NCBI RefSeq assembly: GCF_034047335.1 | Contig: NZ_CP139137.1 | Span: forward strand, 682,001-746,000 | Reading direction: 5' to 3' | Length of the DNA stretch: 64,000 nt | From: Chryseobacterium sp. JJR-5R | GTDB lineage: Bacteria; Bacteroidota; Bacteroidia; Flavobacteriales; Weeksellaceae | Shown: in pieces, positions 26,437 through 35,801 of the stretch | How the letters are laid out: every line of letters begins with the position of its first letter | Position numbering within the stretch: position 1 is the first letter of the stretch | Program-made: the position numbers and the translations under genes | Notes under the pieces: model-generated | The model's input: the letters and a program-made list of their open reading frames with translations, nothing else | What the model was told of the DNA's origin: nothing | Databases searched by the model: none

Positions 26437-26940
26437 AATAACGGAAACAGGCAGTGGGCTTCCTATTATGGCAGTGCCGGCAGCAATTATTTTGGAGAAT
26501 ATATCAATGCGAAATTCTTAAGCAACGGCGCACTTATCTTATGGGGCCTTACAGGATCGCCTGCCGGAATAGGGACCAATGGTACTGCCTACCCGAATAT
26601 GACCAACCCTTATCCGTCATCACCTTTCGGCTTTATTGCTAAATTCAGCTCAAACCGTGAATTGTCAACTTCTGATGACACAATTAAAAACAGAGACCTG
26701 CAGCTGTATGACAATCCTAACAATGGTAATTTTGCTGTTTCAGGAAGTATTCTGGAAAAACAGAAGGCCGGTCTTTCCGTATTCGATATGTCCGGAAAAT
26801 TAGTTTATCAGGCTCCTTTTGAGAAGAAAAAAACCAGTCACTTTAATTTACAGGGCACGCTGGCCATCGGGAACTACCTGCTGGAAGTGACCTCTGAAAA
26901 CAGGGAGAAGCTAAAAATCTTTAAGATGACTGTTAAGTAG
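26437..26940 (+). pseudogene. N-terminally truncated type IX secretion cargo (type A sorting domain)
   Basis: The frame is closed by TGA at 26434, and begins inside a protein: GNRQWASYYGSAGSNYFGEY, as in repeat proteins with WxxYYGG units. The last 80 residues, LQLYDNPNNGNFAVSG then GLSVFDMSGKLVYQ and IGNYLLEVTSENREKLKIFKMTVK, are a clear type A C-terminal sorting domain for type IX secretion. Signal peptide and most of the passenger are missing, so it cannot be exported. A start at ATG 26599 would give only the tail. Confidence 0.7.
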
Positions 26941-27142
26941 CAAAGATCGCAGTCTCATAACCTGTCAGAACATTTTAAGCTATAAAAATAATCTCAAAAA
27001 GCGGTCAAAAGCCCCGAAAGCCCTGGGAAATCAGGGTCTCGAAGCACCATCTTTCCAACATATTTTAATATCAGCTGCAATGCTAATCCATATCTGTATG
27101 GCAGGTTAGATTATATTTCGCTCTGTACAATCCATTAATATT

Positions 27143-27181
27143 AAACCAGATATCCTGAACCCCGGTCAGGATATCTGGTTT
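27143..27181 (-). terminator. Long hairpin after the catalase-family gene
   Basis: Perfect 16-base arms AAACCAGATATCCTGA / TCAGGATATCTGGTTT with a seven-base loop. The minus-strand T-run is short, so it may also protect the mRNA end. Confidence 0.7.
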
Positions 27182-27192
27182 AATTCAAAACT

Positions 27193-28317
27193 CTAATCCG
27201 GAAGCTCTTCAATGCTTCTGGGCTCTGTCCGGGGAGCTGCATTCATCAGGTGGCGGTATTTTGATGAAGTCTCATATGCCAGCTTTCTTACCCGCATGAT
27301 ATTGCCAAGCGGCCTGTGTTCAGGCAGGCAATGAAAAGGGTTGAAACTTAAAACATCATCGCCGTATACTCTCCGCTCAGGGCTAAAAGTATTTTGCGGA
27401 TGTATGGTAAGGCTCGCAATTCCCTGATAGGGACTGTCTTCTTCCATCCACTGCACTGAGCCGTCTTCCACAGGCATCTTTTCCAAATCCGTACATAGTT
27501 GAGCGGATAGCTCGTAAACTGCGGTCTGGTTTTCGAAAAAGTTCTTTACAATAGTCGTAAGGAAACTTTCCGGTTCTTTTTTTATGAGTTCTTCATCCAT
27601 ATCTTTTCCATGGAGAGCCGCTACGTTTTCGGATTTCGGGGCGATGGAAATTTTAGCAATATAATCACCATACCGGATCGCAGCCATGCTGAAATACCGG
27701 TCACCTAAAATATGGGATCCCGGTATGCTGAAATGGTTAGGGTCATCTTCTTTTCCGAGCAGGTTATTAATTTTTCTCCCCGCTACTACCATCGCTCCCT
27801 GAATACTCTGGAAAAGGTCCGGGGTATTGATGTATTCCTCAACTTTTTTCTGTTGGTCAAGATAATCCTTAACGGTTCCTGTAGGGATAACCGGATAGTT
27901 TACCAGCAGGAAATCCTGTGTAAGGGCATCTTTCTCCTCCGGCAGGAATTTTTCTCCTTCGATGCCGATTATTTTAATTGCCATGCCGCGTTGGGAAGAT
28001 TTTTTATCCGGTTCTATCATACCGGGGGCAGTAGAGAAACGTATAATAACCGGGAATTTACGGGGCTCTTTAAAAATACCCTGGGCCAGATGTTCCGGCA
28101 GATTGTCGTATATTTTAAGCTCTCCGCGAAGGATGCCATGGTTTTTTGCATGAGCGTCACGCACGGCATGGCGGTATCTTTCAAACATGATCTTATTGAC
28201 CCTTGCCATAGATTCTACAACGGCCCGGCTGTCTTCTTCTTCATTGGGCTGGATAACCTCGATTCCTTCAGAATACTTTATATATTTATTGCTGTTATTT
28301 TTATCTTGATGATTCAT
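27193..28317 (-). CDS. Catalase family protein (short, SrpA-like)
   Basis: 374 residues, shorter than monofunctional catalases (about 480-500). The catalase fold is shown by the distal histidine region HAKNHGILRGELKIYDN, RFSTAPGMIEPD, and the C-terminal proximal part VRKLAYETSSKYR with tyrosine. The family includes catalase-related peroxidases and lipid peroxidases, often with no strong catalase activity. No signal peptide is seen. It stands alone, 250 bases from the next gene on each side. Heme binding is inferred. Confidence 0.82.
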   Translation of the reverse strand: MNHQDKNNSNKYIKYSEGIEVIQPNEEEDSRAVVESMARVNKIMFERYRHAVRDAHAKNHGILRGELKIYDNLPEHLAQGIFKEPRKFPVIIRFSTAPGMIEPDKKSSQRGMAIKIIGIEGEKFLPEEKDALTQDFLLVNYPVIPTGTVKDYLDQQKKVEEYINTPDLFQSIQGAMVVAGRKINNLLGKEDDPNHFSIPGSHILGDRYFSMAAIRYGDYIAKISIAPKSENVAALHGKDMDEELIKKEPESFLTTIVKNFFENQTAVYELSAQLCTDLEKMPVEDGSVQWMEEDSPYQGIASLTIHPQNTFSPERRVYGDDVLSFNPFHCLPEHRPLGNIMRVRKLAYETSSKYRHLMNAAPRTEPRSIEELPD

Positions 28318-28502
28318 AAGATTGTATTATTATAATTGGTTCAAGCGGATAATAAAATTTGAAAATCCATTTCCTGTTTAGCATGTAAATGATAATTGAA
28401 TAAGATGTTTTATTATTAAAAATGTATTGACCTGCTAAAAAATGCCGGATACGGGATCTTAAAATTCTATGATAAAGACTTTATTTATAAACGTAAAAAA
28501 AC

Positions 28503-28531
28503 AAATCCCCAACTTTATAATACGGGGATTT
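28503..28531 (-). terminator. Terminator of the lipoprotein esterase gene
   Basis: AAATCCCC / GGGGATTT arms with a 13-base loop, followed by TTTTTTT on the minus strand. Confidence 0.75.
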
Positions 28532-28569
28532 GATGTGGTTATATAATGATTTCAGGTGTATAGGAAGAA

Positions 28570-29685
28570 TTATTTAAATGCTGCTTTCAACTGTTCAGCG
28601 GCATATGCCTGTGCTTCTTTTGCCTGGGGTACAATAACTGCCATTCCGAAAAATTCATGCGTTACGCCATCATAATTTTTGCTGTCTACTTTAACACCCG
28701 CTGCCGCAAGCTTGTCTGCCAGCATTTTCCCGTCTTCGTTCAGCGGATCAATTTGTGCAGTGATTATGGTCGTAGGCGGAAGGCCTTTAAGATTTGCATT
28801 AACCAGAGAAATTCTCGGATCTTTCGCCTCATCCATACTGTTCAGGTAATGTTTCGTGAACCAGGCCATCATGGGTTTGTTCAATGGTTTTGCAGCTGCG
28901 TACTGTGTATATGATTTTGTATTCATATCTGATTGTGCAATAGGATATACAAGAAGCTGGTGTACAGGTAAGGTGATTTTTTTGTCTCTTGCCATAATGG
29001 ATACATTGGCAGCCAGGTTCCCGCCGGCACTTTCTCCCGCAACAGCAATTCTTTTGGGATCGCCTTTAATGGATGCTGCATTTTTAACGACCCATTGATA
29101 TGCTTCAAAAGCATCATTATGGGCTGTTGGGAATTTATTTTCAGGTGCAAGACGGTAAGCAACGGATACCACCACAGATCCTGTTTGTTCAGCAAGTCCC
29201 TGTGCAGATGCATTGTAAACGTCAAGATCTGCAATCACGAATCCTCCGCCATGGTAGTATACAATAACAGGGAAAGGTCCGTTGCCGGATTTCGGCGTGT
29301 ACATACGCAGATGAATTTTACTACCGGTTACAGCGATATCTGTTCCTGTTGTGTCAACCTTAGGAGCAGGCATGGTAATCTTGTTTTCTTTAACCAGATC
29401 CATAACAGCATCGGTAGGCGTATGGTTTTTCCTGGCCTCTTCAGGCGTAAGCGTTTCAATAGGTTTATCCCCATAGCTGGCCAGCTTCTCAATGACAGCC
29501 TGCATTTCAGGTTTGATTGATTTTCCCCAATCTGGAGCATTACCCGTAGGTTTAACCATCGCTGCATTTGCAGAATCCCCTTTTTCGGCTCCTGTGGATT
29601 TTACAGATTCGTTTGTTTTTGAGCAGGATACTGCCATTGCCAAAGCACATATTGCTATTGACCTTTGGATAATTTTGTTTTTCAT
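28570..29685 (-). CDS. Lipoprotein alpha/beta hydrolase (HSL-type esterase)
   Basis: 371 residues. A lipoprotein signal ends in AMAVSCSK, with the lipobox cysteine near residue 21. The hormone-sensitive-lipase signature is complete: oxyanion motif VYYHGGGFVIADL, nucleophile GESAGGNLAA, acid DPLNEDG and histidine VTHEFFG. It would hydrolyse short acyl esters while anchored to a membrane. Natural substrate is unknown. Monocistronic, ending at the hairpin at 28503-28531. Confidence 0.87.
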   Translation of the reverse strand: MKNKIIQRSIAICALAMAVSCSKTNESVKSTGAEKGDSANAAMVKPTGNAPDWGKSIKPEMQAVIEKLASYGDKPIETLTPEEARKNHTPTDAVMDLVKENKITMPAPKVDTTGTDIAVTGSKIHLRMYTPKSGNGPFPVIVYYHGGGFVIADLDVYNASAQGLAEQTGSVVVSVAYRLAPENKFPTAHNDAFEAYQWVVKNAASIKGDPKRIAVAGESAGGNLAANVSIMARDKKITLPVHQLLVYPIAQSDMNTKSYTQYAAAKPLNKPMMAWFTKHYLNSMDEAKDPRISLVNANLKGLPPTTIITAQIDPLNEDGKMLADKLAAAGVKVDSKNYDGVTHEFFGMAVIVPQAKEAQAYAAEQLKAAFK

Positions 29686-29847
29686 ATTAATAATGTATGT
29701 GGAAAAAAGTTATCCAATAATATGCCACATATTTTATAAAACGGATTATAATTCATCAGTTAAACTTACTGTTTAAACAATGAATACGCTGTAATTATCC
29801 AATAATAATATTATAAAAATGGGTTCTAATTTGCTTTTGTTATAACG

Positions 29848-30061
29848 ATGTTCTTGCTAAAAAAGGGGTTTAACTTATCTGTTATTGATTCTAAGATTAT
29901 TGAAGCAGTACAGGAAAATCCCTGTGAAAATCGGGAAGAGATGTTACTAAAGCGAGGTCTTTGGAGGATGGCGATTTTTTATAGGATTTTGATAAATCTG
30001 AATGGAAATGATAAAAAGGTTTGATGTTTATTTTATTGATCTGAATCCTGGCGGAAGGTAA
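29848..30061 (+). pseudogene. Remnant of a MazE/MazF-type toxin-antitoxin pair
   Basis: An antitoxin-like stretch reads DVLAKKG, then LSVIDSKIIEAVQENPCENREEM and, after frame changes, LEDGDFL-DFDKSEWK, the typical acidic Trp tail of MazE/AbrB antitoxins. Its stop overlaps an ATG (30008) that opens MIKRFDVYFIDLNP, the start of MazF/PemK toxins, but a stop follows after 17 codons. The overlap of the two frames fits a former operon. Both genes are dead. Confidence 0.6.
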
Positions 30062-30234
30062 AAAATGTAAATTTATTTTGTATATGTATAAATTACCTGC
30101 AAAAGCATAAAATATTAATTGAGATCTGAGTTTATTAAACAGCAGTGCGGGTATTTTGAATATTAATATTCTATTGCTGATAAGTTGATCTCAGAAAATA
30201 AAATGCTGGGCGCACAGATTTACTGTAAATTAAT
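30062..30234. other. AT-rich spacer
   Basis: No gene. It includes GATCTCAGAAAATAAAA near 30187, a partial match to the recurring motif. Confidence 0.3.
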
Positions 30235-30552
30235 TTATATATAAAATTTCTTCCATTTAGCTACAGTATTACGGCTGAGATTAAAATGCTTTCCCAATTG
30301 AGAATTATTCAGCTTATGTTTTTTTTGGTAGTCCAAAATCTGTAAAACCGCCTGTTTATTATAAGACTTAAGCTTTTGGTTATCTTTTATAACCTCTTTA
30401 TCTCCACCTCCGCTGATGATAGTGTTTAGGTGAATAAGGTCCAGTAATCCAAGCTGGCTTTTCTGTAAAATACGATTGCATAAGACCGCTTTTTCAGGAT
30501 ATTTCAGGCGGATCATGTCATGATAAATTTTTTGGTAGTCAGGTGTTTTCAT
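30235..30552 (-). CDS. Small helix-turn-helix protein (transposase-like)
   Basis: 105 residues from ATG 30552 (MKTPDYQKIYHDMIRLKYPEKA). The last 45 residues, YNKQAVLQILDYQKKHKLNN then SQLGKHFNLSRNTVAKWKKFY, form a homeodomain-like HTH like those of IS3/IS630 OrfA. No catalytic transposase domain, inverted repeats or target duplication are seen. The start overlaps the stop of the upstream gene by 14 bases. I recall the pair as common in Chryseobacterium; its function is not known. Confidence 0.65.
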   Translation of the reverse strand: MKTPDYQKIYHDMIRLKYPEKAVLCNRILQKSQLGLLDLIHLNTIISGGGDKEVIKDNQKLKSYNKQAVLQILDYQKKHKLNNSQLGKHFNLSRNTVAKWKKFYI

Positions 30553-30991
30553 CTTCTGGAGTATTTTCGGTGATATTTTTACTGATCCATTTATAGAGCG
30601 TAGTTTTGGGAATACGGTATTCCTGGACGATTTCAGTTTTTGTTTTGCTTCCTGTCCTGATAAGGTCAAGGATAAAGTCTATGATTTCTTTGCTGTAGAT
30701 ATTTTTACGGAATACGGGCAGCTTCGTTTTTATAACAGACGGGATCTGCCTGTCTGCGTTGGATGGCGGTGAATAGAGAATTAAATGCTGTGTGTAAATA
30801 CGGAAAAAATCATATTCCAGGAGTTTGCTCCATCTCAGGAGAGTCCCGGCGCTTAAGTCTTCGGAAGAATACATTTCCAGCACTTCTTCTTCAGAACATT
30901 TCATAAAGGTGCAGATCCGCGGTAATTCAATTCTGCTTTCACCAACTCTTTTTTTTATCGTGCTTCCAATATGGATATATTTGAAGTTCAT
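30539..30991 (-). CDS. Helix-turn-helix protein (transposase OrfA-like), partner of the gene above
   Basis: 150 residues. The N-terminal half (MNFKYIHIGSTIKKRVGESR, then RWSKLLEYDFFRIYTQHLIL) resembles Cro/XRE-like small regulators. The C-terminal 45 residues hold an HTH, YSKEIIDFILDLIRTGSKTKTEI then YRIPKTTLYKW. It starts 39 bases after the shrunken propeller gene, so it may be the tail of the surface-protein transcript. Either a regulator pair or the relic of an insertion element fits. Confidence 0.65.
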   Translation of the reverse strand: MNFKYIHIGSTIKKRVGESRIELPRICTFMKCSEEEVLEMYSSEDLSAGTLLRWSKLLEYDFFRIYTQHLILYSPPSNADRQIPSVIKTKLPVFRKNIYSKEIIDFILDLIRTGSKTKTEIVQEYRIPKTTLYKWISKNITENTPEDENT

Positions 30992-31030
30992 AAAATATAA
31001 TTTTTTATAATTATTATGTTTTACAGGAAA

Positions 31031-31513
31031 TTAAGGCGTCATATGGGCATCATGGAGATCCACAGCATTGCCGCCGGCATCAGTTTTTAAGATTAAAAAG
31101 GCTGATGCGGCCTTAAACGGTCCTTTGGTATTCCGGTTATCCGGGTGTTTACTTACTTCTATCACATAATTTTCATCAGCAGTCTGCCGTACTGATTTGA
31201 CCCCGCAGATGCCTGTTCCATCAAAAGTTTTCTGCCACTGCAGTATTTTCGTGCTGCTGAATTTTATGATCCAGAGGTCGGCTTTTCCACATGCTCCTGA
31301 TCCATTTCCGTTTCCTGACCGGGCAGTTCCGGCCATCACATAACCGCCGTCCGAAGTCTGTATGGCAGGAGCTGCATGATTATACTCTGAACCTGTAAAA
31401 ATATTCCTCAACTGCATTTCTTTGCCGGGTATTGCAGAAGCCTGGCCGGAAAATTGCGCCATTGCCGGGAAGCCCGGCAGGAAGAAACATAAAAGCTTTA
31501 TTTTTTTGAGCAT
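31031..31513 (-). CDS. Shrunken propeller-repeat secreted protein (fifth paralog)
   Basis: 160 residues. The signal peptide (MLKKIKLLCFFLPGFPAMAQ) and the C-terminal end (GGNAVDLHDAHMTP) match the four large neighbours, but only two repeats remain (GSEYNHAAPAIQTSDGGYVM and ILQWQKTFDGTGICGVKSVR). The repeats have lost the usual GGT and SNDGDVSGNHG motifs. It is most simply an internally deleted and drifting copy. It is the last surface gene in the array. Confidence 0.7.
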   Translation of the reverse strand: MLKKIKLLCFFLPGFPAMAQFSGQASAIPGKEMQLRNIFTGSEYNHAAPAIQTSDGGYVMAGTARSGNGNGSGACGKADLWIIKFSSTKILQWQKTFDGTGICGVKSVRQTADENYVIEVSKHPDNRNTKGPFKAASAFLILKTDAGGNAVDLHDAHMTP

Positions 31514-31580
31514 ATTGTTTTAGTCATTATTATGGTTGTGGAAATTTATCTTTATCGGGGGCTATGAAGCAGATTATTTT

Positions 31581-32927
31581 TTACGGTGTTATGTCATCAT
31601 AAAGGCGTACATTATTGCCGTTGGTATCCAGTTTCAGGATTAAAAAACCTCCCGCGCCGACAGTCGGTCCTGCGACATCACCATCGTTTGAAGTGCTTGT
31701 CCCGGAAACTATATAACCGTTTTCCCCCGGGATTACCGCGTAGGCCACATCACTGGATGTTCCGCCCAATGTTTTCTGCCACTCCAGCGTCCCATTGCTG
31801 CTGAGCTTCAAGACCCAAAAGTCAGAACTGCCATGGTTTCCGGAAATATCCCCATCATTGGATTGGGTATTTCCGGCTACCACATATCCGCCATCGGCAG
31901 TCCGGATCATGGAACGCCCAGCATCATTGCCTGTGCCTCCGAAAGCTTTCTGCCATTGCAGTGTTCCTGCGCTGTTAAGCTTGATAACCCAATAATCAGT
32001 GCCCCCATGGTTTCCGGATACATCTCCGTCGTTTGACTGTGTATATCCTGCTATAGTATACCCACCGTCAGAAGTCTGGATGATAACTTGGCCATATTCA
32101 CTATTTGTCCCGCCAAAAGTTTTCTGCCACTGCAGCGTTCCCGTACTGCTGATTTTAGCAACCCACAAGTCAACCGCTCCATGGTTTCCGGATACATCTC
32201 CGTTATTTGACGAAGCTTGTCCGGTCATGATGTAGCCGCCTTCAGAAGTCTGGATAAGTGAATATAAATATTCAGTCCCGGTTCCTCCTAAAGTTTTCTG
32301 CCATTGCAGTACGCCGGTGCTGCTGATCTTTACAACCCAGAAGTCAAAATTTCCCTGAAATCCGGTTACATCTCCGTTAATTGAATTTGTTTCTCCTCCT
32401 AATATATATCCGCCGTCAGAAGTCTGGATGATAACTTTGCCATAATCATTATTTGTACCGCCAAAAGTTTTCTGCCATTGCAGTGTTCCCGTACTGCTAA
32501 GCTTGATGACCCAGATATCATTGGTAGCAGTTCCATGGTTCCCGGATACATCTCCATCGTTTGACTGGGTAGACCCTGTTACGGCATACCCGCCATCAGC
32601 AGTCTGGATAATGTTGCCGACAGCATCATTATCTGACCCCCCAAATGTTTTTTTCCATTCTATACTTCCGTGACTGCTGAATTTAACAATCCAGAAATCA
32701 GCGATTCCGTGATTTCCGGATACATCGCCGTCGTTTGACTGGGTCCGTCCGGCAAGGACATATCCGCCGTCAGCGGTGCTGACCATCGAGTTGTTAAATT
32801 CAGAACCCGTCCCCCCGAAAATATTCCTCGTTTCTTTAAGAGGAATTGCAGGAGTTCCCGGAAATTGCCCTGATACCGACAGAAGCCCCAGGAAAAGCAG
32901 GATGAAAAAATTTGTTTTTCTTAACAT
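31581..32927 (-). CDS. Secreted seven-repeat propeller-like protein (paralog 4)
   Basis: 448 residues with a signal peptide ending in SVSGQ. Seven repeats of about 57 residues follow, each GGT-x-(S/N)D-...-IIQTxDGGY-...-SNDGDVSGNHG-...-DFWVxKLSSTGTLQWQK. Seven similar beta-rich units suggest a seven-bladed propeller. The protein ends LDTNGNNVRLYDDITP with no long type IX sorting domain, so the surface-anchoring route is unclear. It lies 67-72 bases from its paralogs on both sides. Function unknown; a carbohydrate- or protein-binding adhesin is a guess. Confidence 0.75.
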   Translation of the reverse strand: MLRKTNFFILLFLGLLSVSGQFPGTPAIPLKETRNIFGGTGSEFNNSMVSTADGGYVLAGRTQSNDGDVSGNHGIADFWIVKFSSHGSIEWKKTFGGSDNDAVGNIIQTADGGYAVTGSTQSNDGDVSGNHGTATNDIWVIKLSSTGTLQWQKTFGGTNNDYGKVIIQTSDGGYILGGETNSINGDVTGFQGNFDFWVVKISSTGVLQWQKTLGGTGTEYLYSLIQTSEGGYIMTGQASSNNGDVSGNHGAVDLWVAKISSTGTLQWQKTFGGTNSEYGQVIIQTSDGGYTIAGYTQSNDGDVSGNHGGTDYWVIKLNSAGTLQWQKAFGGTGNDAGRSMIRTADGGYVVAGNTQSNDGDISGNHGSSDFWVLKLSSNGTLEWQKTLGGTSSDVAYAVIPGENGYIVSGTSTSNDGDVAGPTVGAGGFLILKLDTNGNNVRLYDDITP

Positions 32928-32998
32928 ATAATTTTACTTATGATTACGCCTGATAAGAATTTATATTGTTAACGACTGATAGCAAACATATTGTCTGT

Positions 32999-34342
32999 TT
33001 ATGGTGCCGTATCGTCATAGAAATACATAATGTTGCCATTCATGTCAAGTTCAAACATTAAGATGTCTGCAGTACCATTATTCTGCCCTGTAATATCTCC
33101 ATCAACAGAATAAGTATAACCAGTTACCACATAATTGCCATTATTAATTTTAGTAATTGCATTGGCTATATCTACACTAGTACCTCCCAATAATTTAAAG
33201 GATTGTAAATATCCCGCGGCGGTTAGTTTTACCACCCAGAAATCATCAGTGCCGTGGTTTCCAAAGATATCACCGTTGTTAGATCGGGTATATCCGGCTA
33301 CCAGATACCCGCTGTCACTAGTCTGAATAATAGCATTCGCACGGTCCAGTACAGTTCCGCCTAATTGTTTTTGCCATTGTATGGTTCCGGTATTTGTAAG
33401 CTTAATGACCCAGAAATCATCATATCCATGATTGCCAGAGGCATCTCCATCATTTGAACGTGCGAATCCCGCTACTGCATATCCACCGTCATTTGTCCGA
33501 ATAATGGAGTTAATATTTTCACCTAATGTCCCTCCCAAGGCTTTTTGCCATTGAAGAGTACCAGTGCCGGTAAGCTTGACAATCCAGCCATCAACACCTC
33601 CGTGAAACCCTGAAACATCCCCGTCATTTGATGTAATAGAGCCTACAACTGCATATCCGCCATCAGCAGTTTGTATGATAGAAGTAGCTCTGTCGTCACT
33701 TGTTCCTCCCAAGGTTTTCTGCCATTGTAATAATCCTGTACTGTTGAGTTTTACTATCCAAAAATCGTAACTGCCTTTTCGCCCAGATACATCTCCGTCA
33801 TCTGATCTTGTATATCCGGCAATAGCATAACCGCCATCAGTAGTCTGAATAATTGAATTTGTATACTCATCGTTTGTTCCACCCAACATTTTTTGCCACT
33901 GTATATTTCCTGTACTGTCAAGTTTGATGATCCAGCAATCGTAACCTCCGTGATTTCCGGATGCATCTCCATTATTTGATTGTGTATCTCCAGCGATAAT
34001 ATAACCGCCATCGCTGGTTTGTAAGATTGAATTAGCCCTATCACTAGATGTACCACCTAATGTCTTTTGCCATTGCAAAATACCTGAACTATTAAATTTT
34101 AATACCAAACAATCCTGCCCACCATGATTGCCGGAGATATCCCCATTATTTGATTCTGTGTATCCAGCGATAATATAGCCGCCATCAGAAGTTTTAGCAA
34201 CAGCATTAGCCTGATCACTCTGTGCACCTCCGTAAATATTCTTTACTTCTTTAAGAGGCATTAAAGCAGTGCCCGGTAGTTGTGCCGCTATGGGGAGAAG
34301 CCCTATAAAAAACAGGATAAAAAACTTTATTTTTTCTAACAT
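32999..34342 (-). CDS. Secreted seven-repeat propeller-like protein (paralog 3)
   Basis: 447 residues with signal peptide MLEKIKFFILFFIGLLPIAAQ. Seven repeats begin at NIYGGAQSD, TLGGTSSD, MLGGTNDE, TLGGTSDD, ALGGTLGE, QLGGTVLD and LLGGTSVD. The C-terminus is LDMNGNIMYFYDDTAP. Base use is more AT-rich than in paralog 4, so the copies are not recent duplicates all alike. Same strand and short spacing suggest co-transcription. Confidence 0.75.
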   Translation of the reverse strand: MLEKIKFFILFFIGLLPIAAQLPGTALMPLKEVKNIYGGAQSDQANAVAKTSDGGYIIAGYTESNNGDISGNHGGQDCLVLKFNSSGILQWQKTLGGTSSDRANSILQTSDGGYIIAGDTQSNNGDASGNHGGYDCWIIKLDSTGNIQWQKMLGGTNDEYTNSIIQTTDGGYAIAGYTRSDDGDVSGRKGSYDFWIVKLNSTGLLQWQKTLGGTSDDRATSIIQTADGGYAVVGSITSNDGDVSGFHGGVDGWIVKLTGTGTLQWQKALGGTLGENINSIIRTNDGGYAVAGFARSNDGDASGNHGYDDFWVIKLTNTGTIQWQKQLGGTVLDRANAIIQTSDSGYLVAGYTRSNNGDIFGNHGTDDFWVVKLTAAGYLQSFKLLGGTSVDIANAITKINNGNYVVTGYTYSVDGDITGQNNGTADILMFELDMNGNIMYFYDDTAP

Positions 34343-34397
34343 ATGATTTTGATTATGATTATAGACTTTAGTGACAATTGTGAAAATAAGTATCCGT

Positions 34398-35735
34398 TTA
34401 CAGTGCTATATCATCATATAATTTAATACTATTACCATTAGTATCAAGCCTAAGTACTAAAAAATCAGAGGAACCATTTACAGGACCGGCTATATCTCCG
34501 TCATTTGAGCTGCTTCTCCCTGCAACAAGATAGCCGGTTGGAGTCTGTATAATTGTAAAACCCTCGTCATAAGCTGTCCCGCCCAATGCTTTTTGCCACT
34601 GTAATATTCCTGTACTATTTAGTTTAGTAACCCATATATCAGAACTTCCATGATTTGCGGATACATCTCCATCAATTGACTGGGTAAAGCCAATTACAGC
34701 ATATCCGCCGTCAGTGGTCTGGATTATAGATTGTCCAAAATCACTTCCTGTACCTCCGAAGGTTTTCTGCCATTGCAGTGTTCCTGCACTGTTAAGCTTA
34801 ATAACCCATATATCAACACTTCCATGATTTCCCGATACGTTTCCATCATTGGATTCAGTATGTCCTGCTAAAGTATATCCGCCATCACCAGTCTGGACAA
34901 TAGAATTGGCAACATCACCTTTTGTGCCTCCAAAAGCTCTTTGCCATTGTAGTGTTCCGGTACTGTTGATTTTAACAACCCAAAAATCAACAATTCCATG
35001 ATTTCCGGATACATTGCCGTCGTTTGATGAAGTATTTCCGGCCATGATATAGCTGCCATCAGAAGTTTGAATAAATGAATTTAAATATTCAATACCGGTT
35101 CCTCCAAAGGTTTTCTGCCATTGCAGTATGCCCGTGCTGGTGACCTTTATAACCCAAAAGTCAAAATTTCCCTGATTCACGGTTACGTCTCCATTATTTG
35201 AATTTGTATGTCCAGCCAAAGTGTAGCCTCCATCACTAGTCTGAATAATTGAGCTGCCAGTTTCCTCTTTTGTTCCTCCAAAAGTTTTCTGCCATTGAAG
35301 TATTCCTGAACTGTTTAACTTAATAAGCCAAATGTCAGCACTTCCGTGATTCCCGGATACATCTCCGTCGTTTGAAAGCGAAGTCCCTATTATTGCGTAT
35401 CCGCCATCAGCAGTCTGGATGATGGTGCCGGGACTGTCATTAGATGACCCTCCAAATGTTTTTTTCCATTCTACATTCCCGTGACTGCTGAATTTAACGA
35501 TCCAGAAATCAGTACCTCCATGATTTCCGGATACATCTCCGTCGTTTGAGAGGGTCCGGCCGGCAAGGGCATATCCGCCGTCAGTAGTGCGGACCATCGA
35601 GTTGTCAATTTCAGAGCCGCTTCCACCAAAAATATTTCTCTTTTCTTTAATAGGCATTACAGCCGTTCCCGGAAACTGTGCTTTTATGGTGAGAAACCCA
35701 AGAAACAGGATAAAAAACTTTATTTTTTCTAACAT
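34398..35735 (-). CDS. Secreted seven-repeat propeller-like protein (paralog 2)
   Basis: 445 residues, signal peptide MLEKIKFFILFLGFLTIKAQ (nearly the same as paralog 3). Seven repeats are counted from the GG(T/S) blade starts. Repeats 1, 2 and 4 are close to the matching repeats of paralog 4 (WKKTFGGSSND, GDVTVNQGNFDFWV), so whole-gene duplication rather than blade shuffling explains the family. Ends LDTNGNSIKLYDDIAL. Confidence 0.75.
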   Translation of the reverse strand: MLEKIKFFILFLGFLTIKAQFPGTAVMPIKEKRNIFGGSGSEIDNSMVRTTDGGYALAGRTLSNDGDVSGNHGGTDFWIVKFSSHGNVEWKKTFGGSSNDSPGTIIQTADGGYAIIGTSLSNDGDVSGNHGSADIWLIKLNSSGILQWQKTFGGTKEETGSSIIQTSDGGYTLAGHTNSNNGDVTVNQGNFDFWVIKVTSTGILQWQKTFGGTGIEYLNSFIQTSDGSYIMAGNTSSNDGNVSGNHGIVDFWVVKINSTGTLQWQRAFGGTKGDVANSIVQTGDGGYTLAGHTESNDGNVSGNHGSVDIWVIKLNSAGTLQWQKTFGGTGSDFGQSIIQTTDGGYAVIGFTQSIDGDVSANHGSSDIWVTKLNSTGILQWQKALGGTAYDEGFTIIQTPTGYLVAGRSSSNDGDIAGPVNGSSDFLVLRLDTNGNSIKLYDDIAL

Positions 35736-35801
35736 ATGATCTCTGATTATAACTATGTCTTATGAATTTTTTCTTGACAATTGTGAAAAAAGATTGTCCG
35801 C

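Noticed and set aside
30235-30991. A complete insertion sequence
   Set aside because: No DDE domain, terminal inverted repeats or target duplication found.
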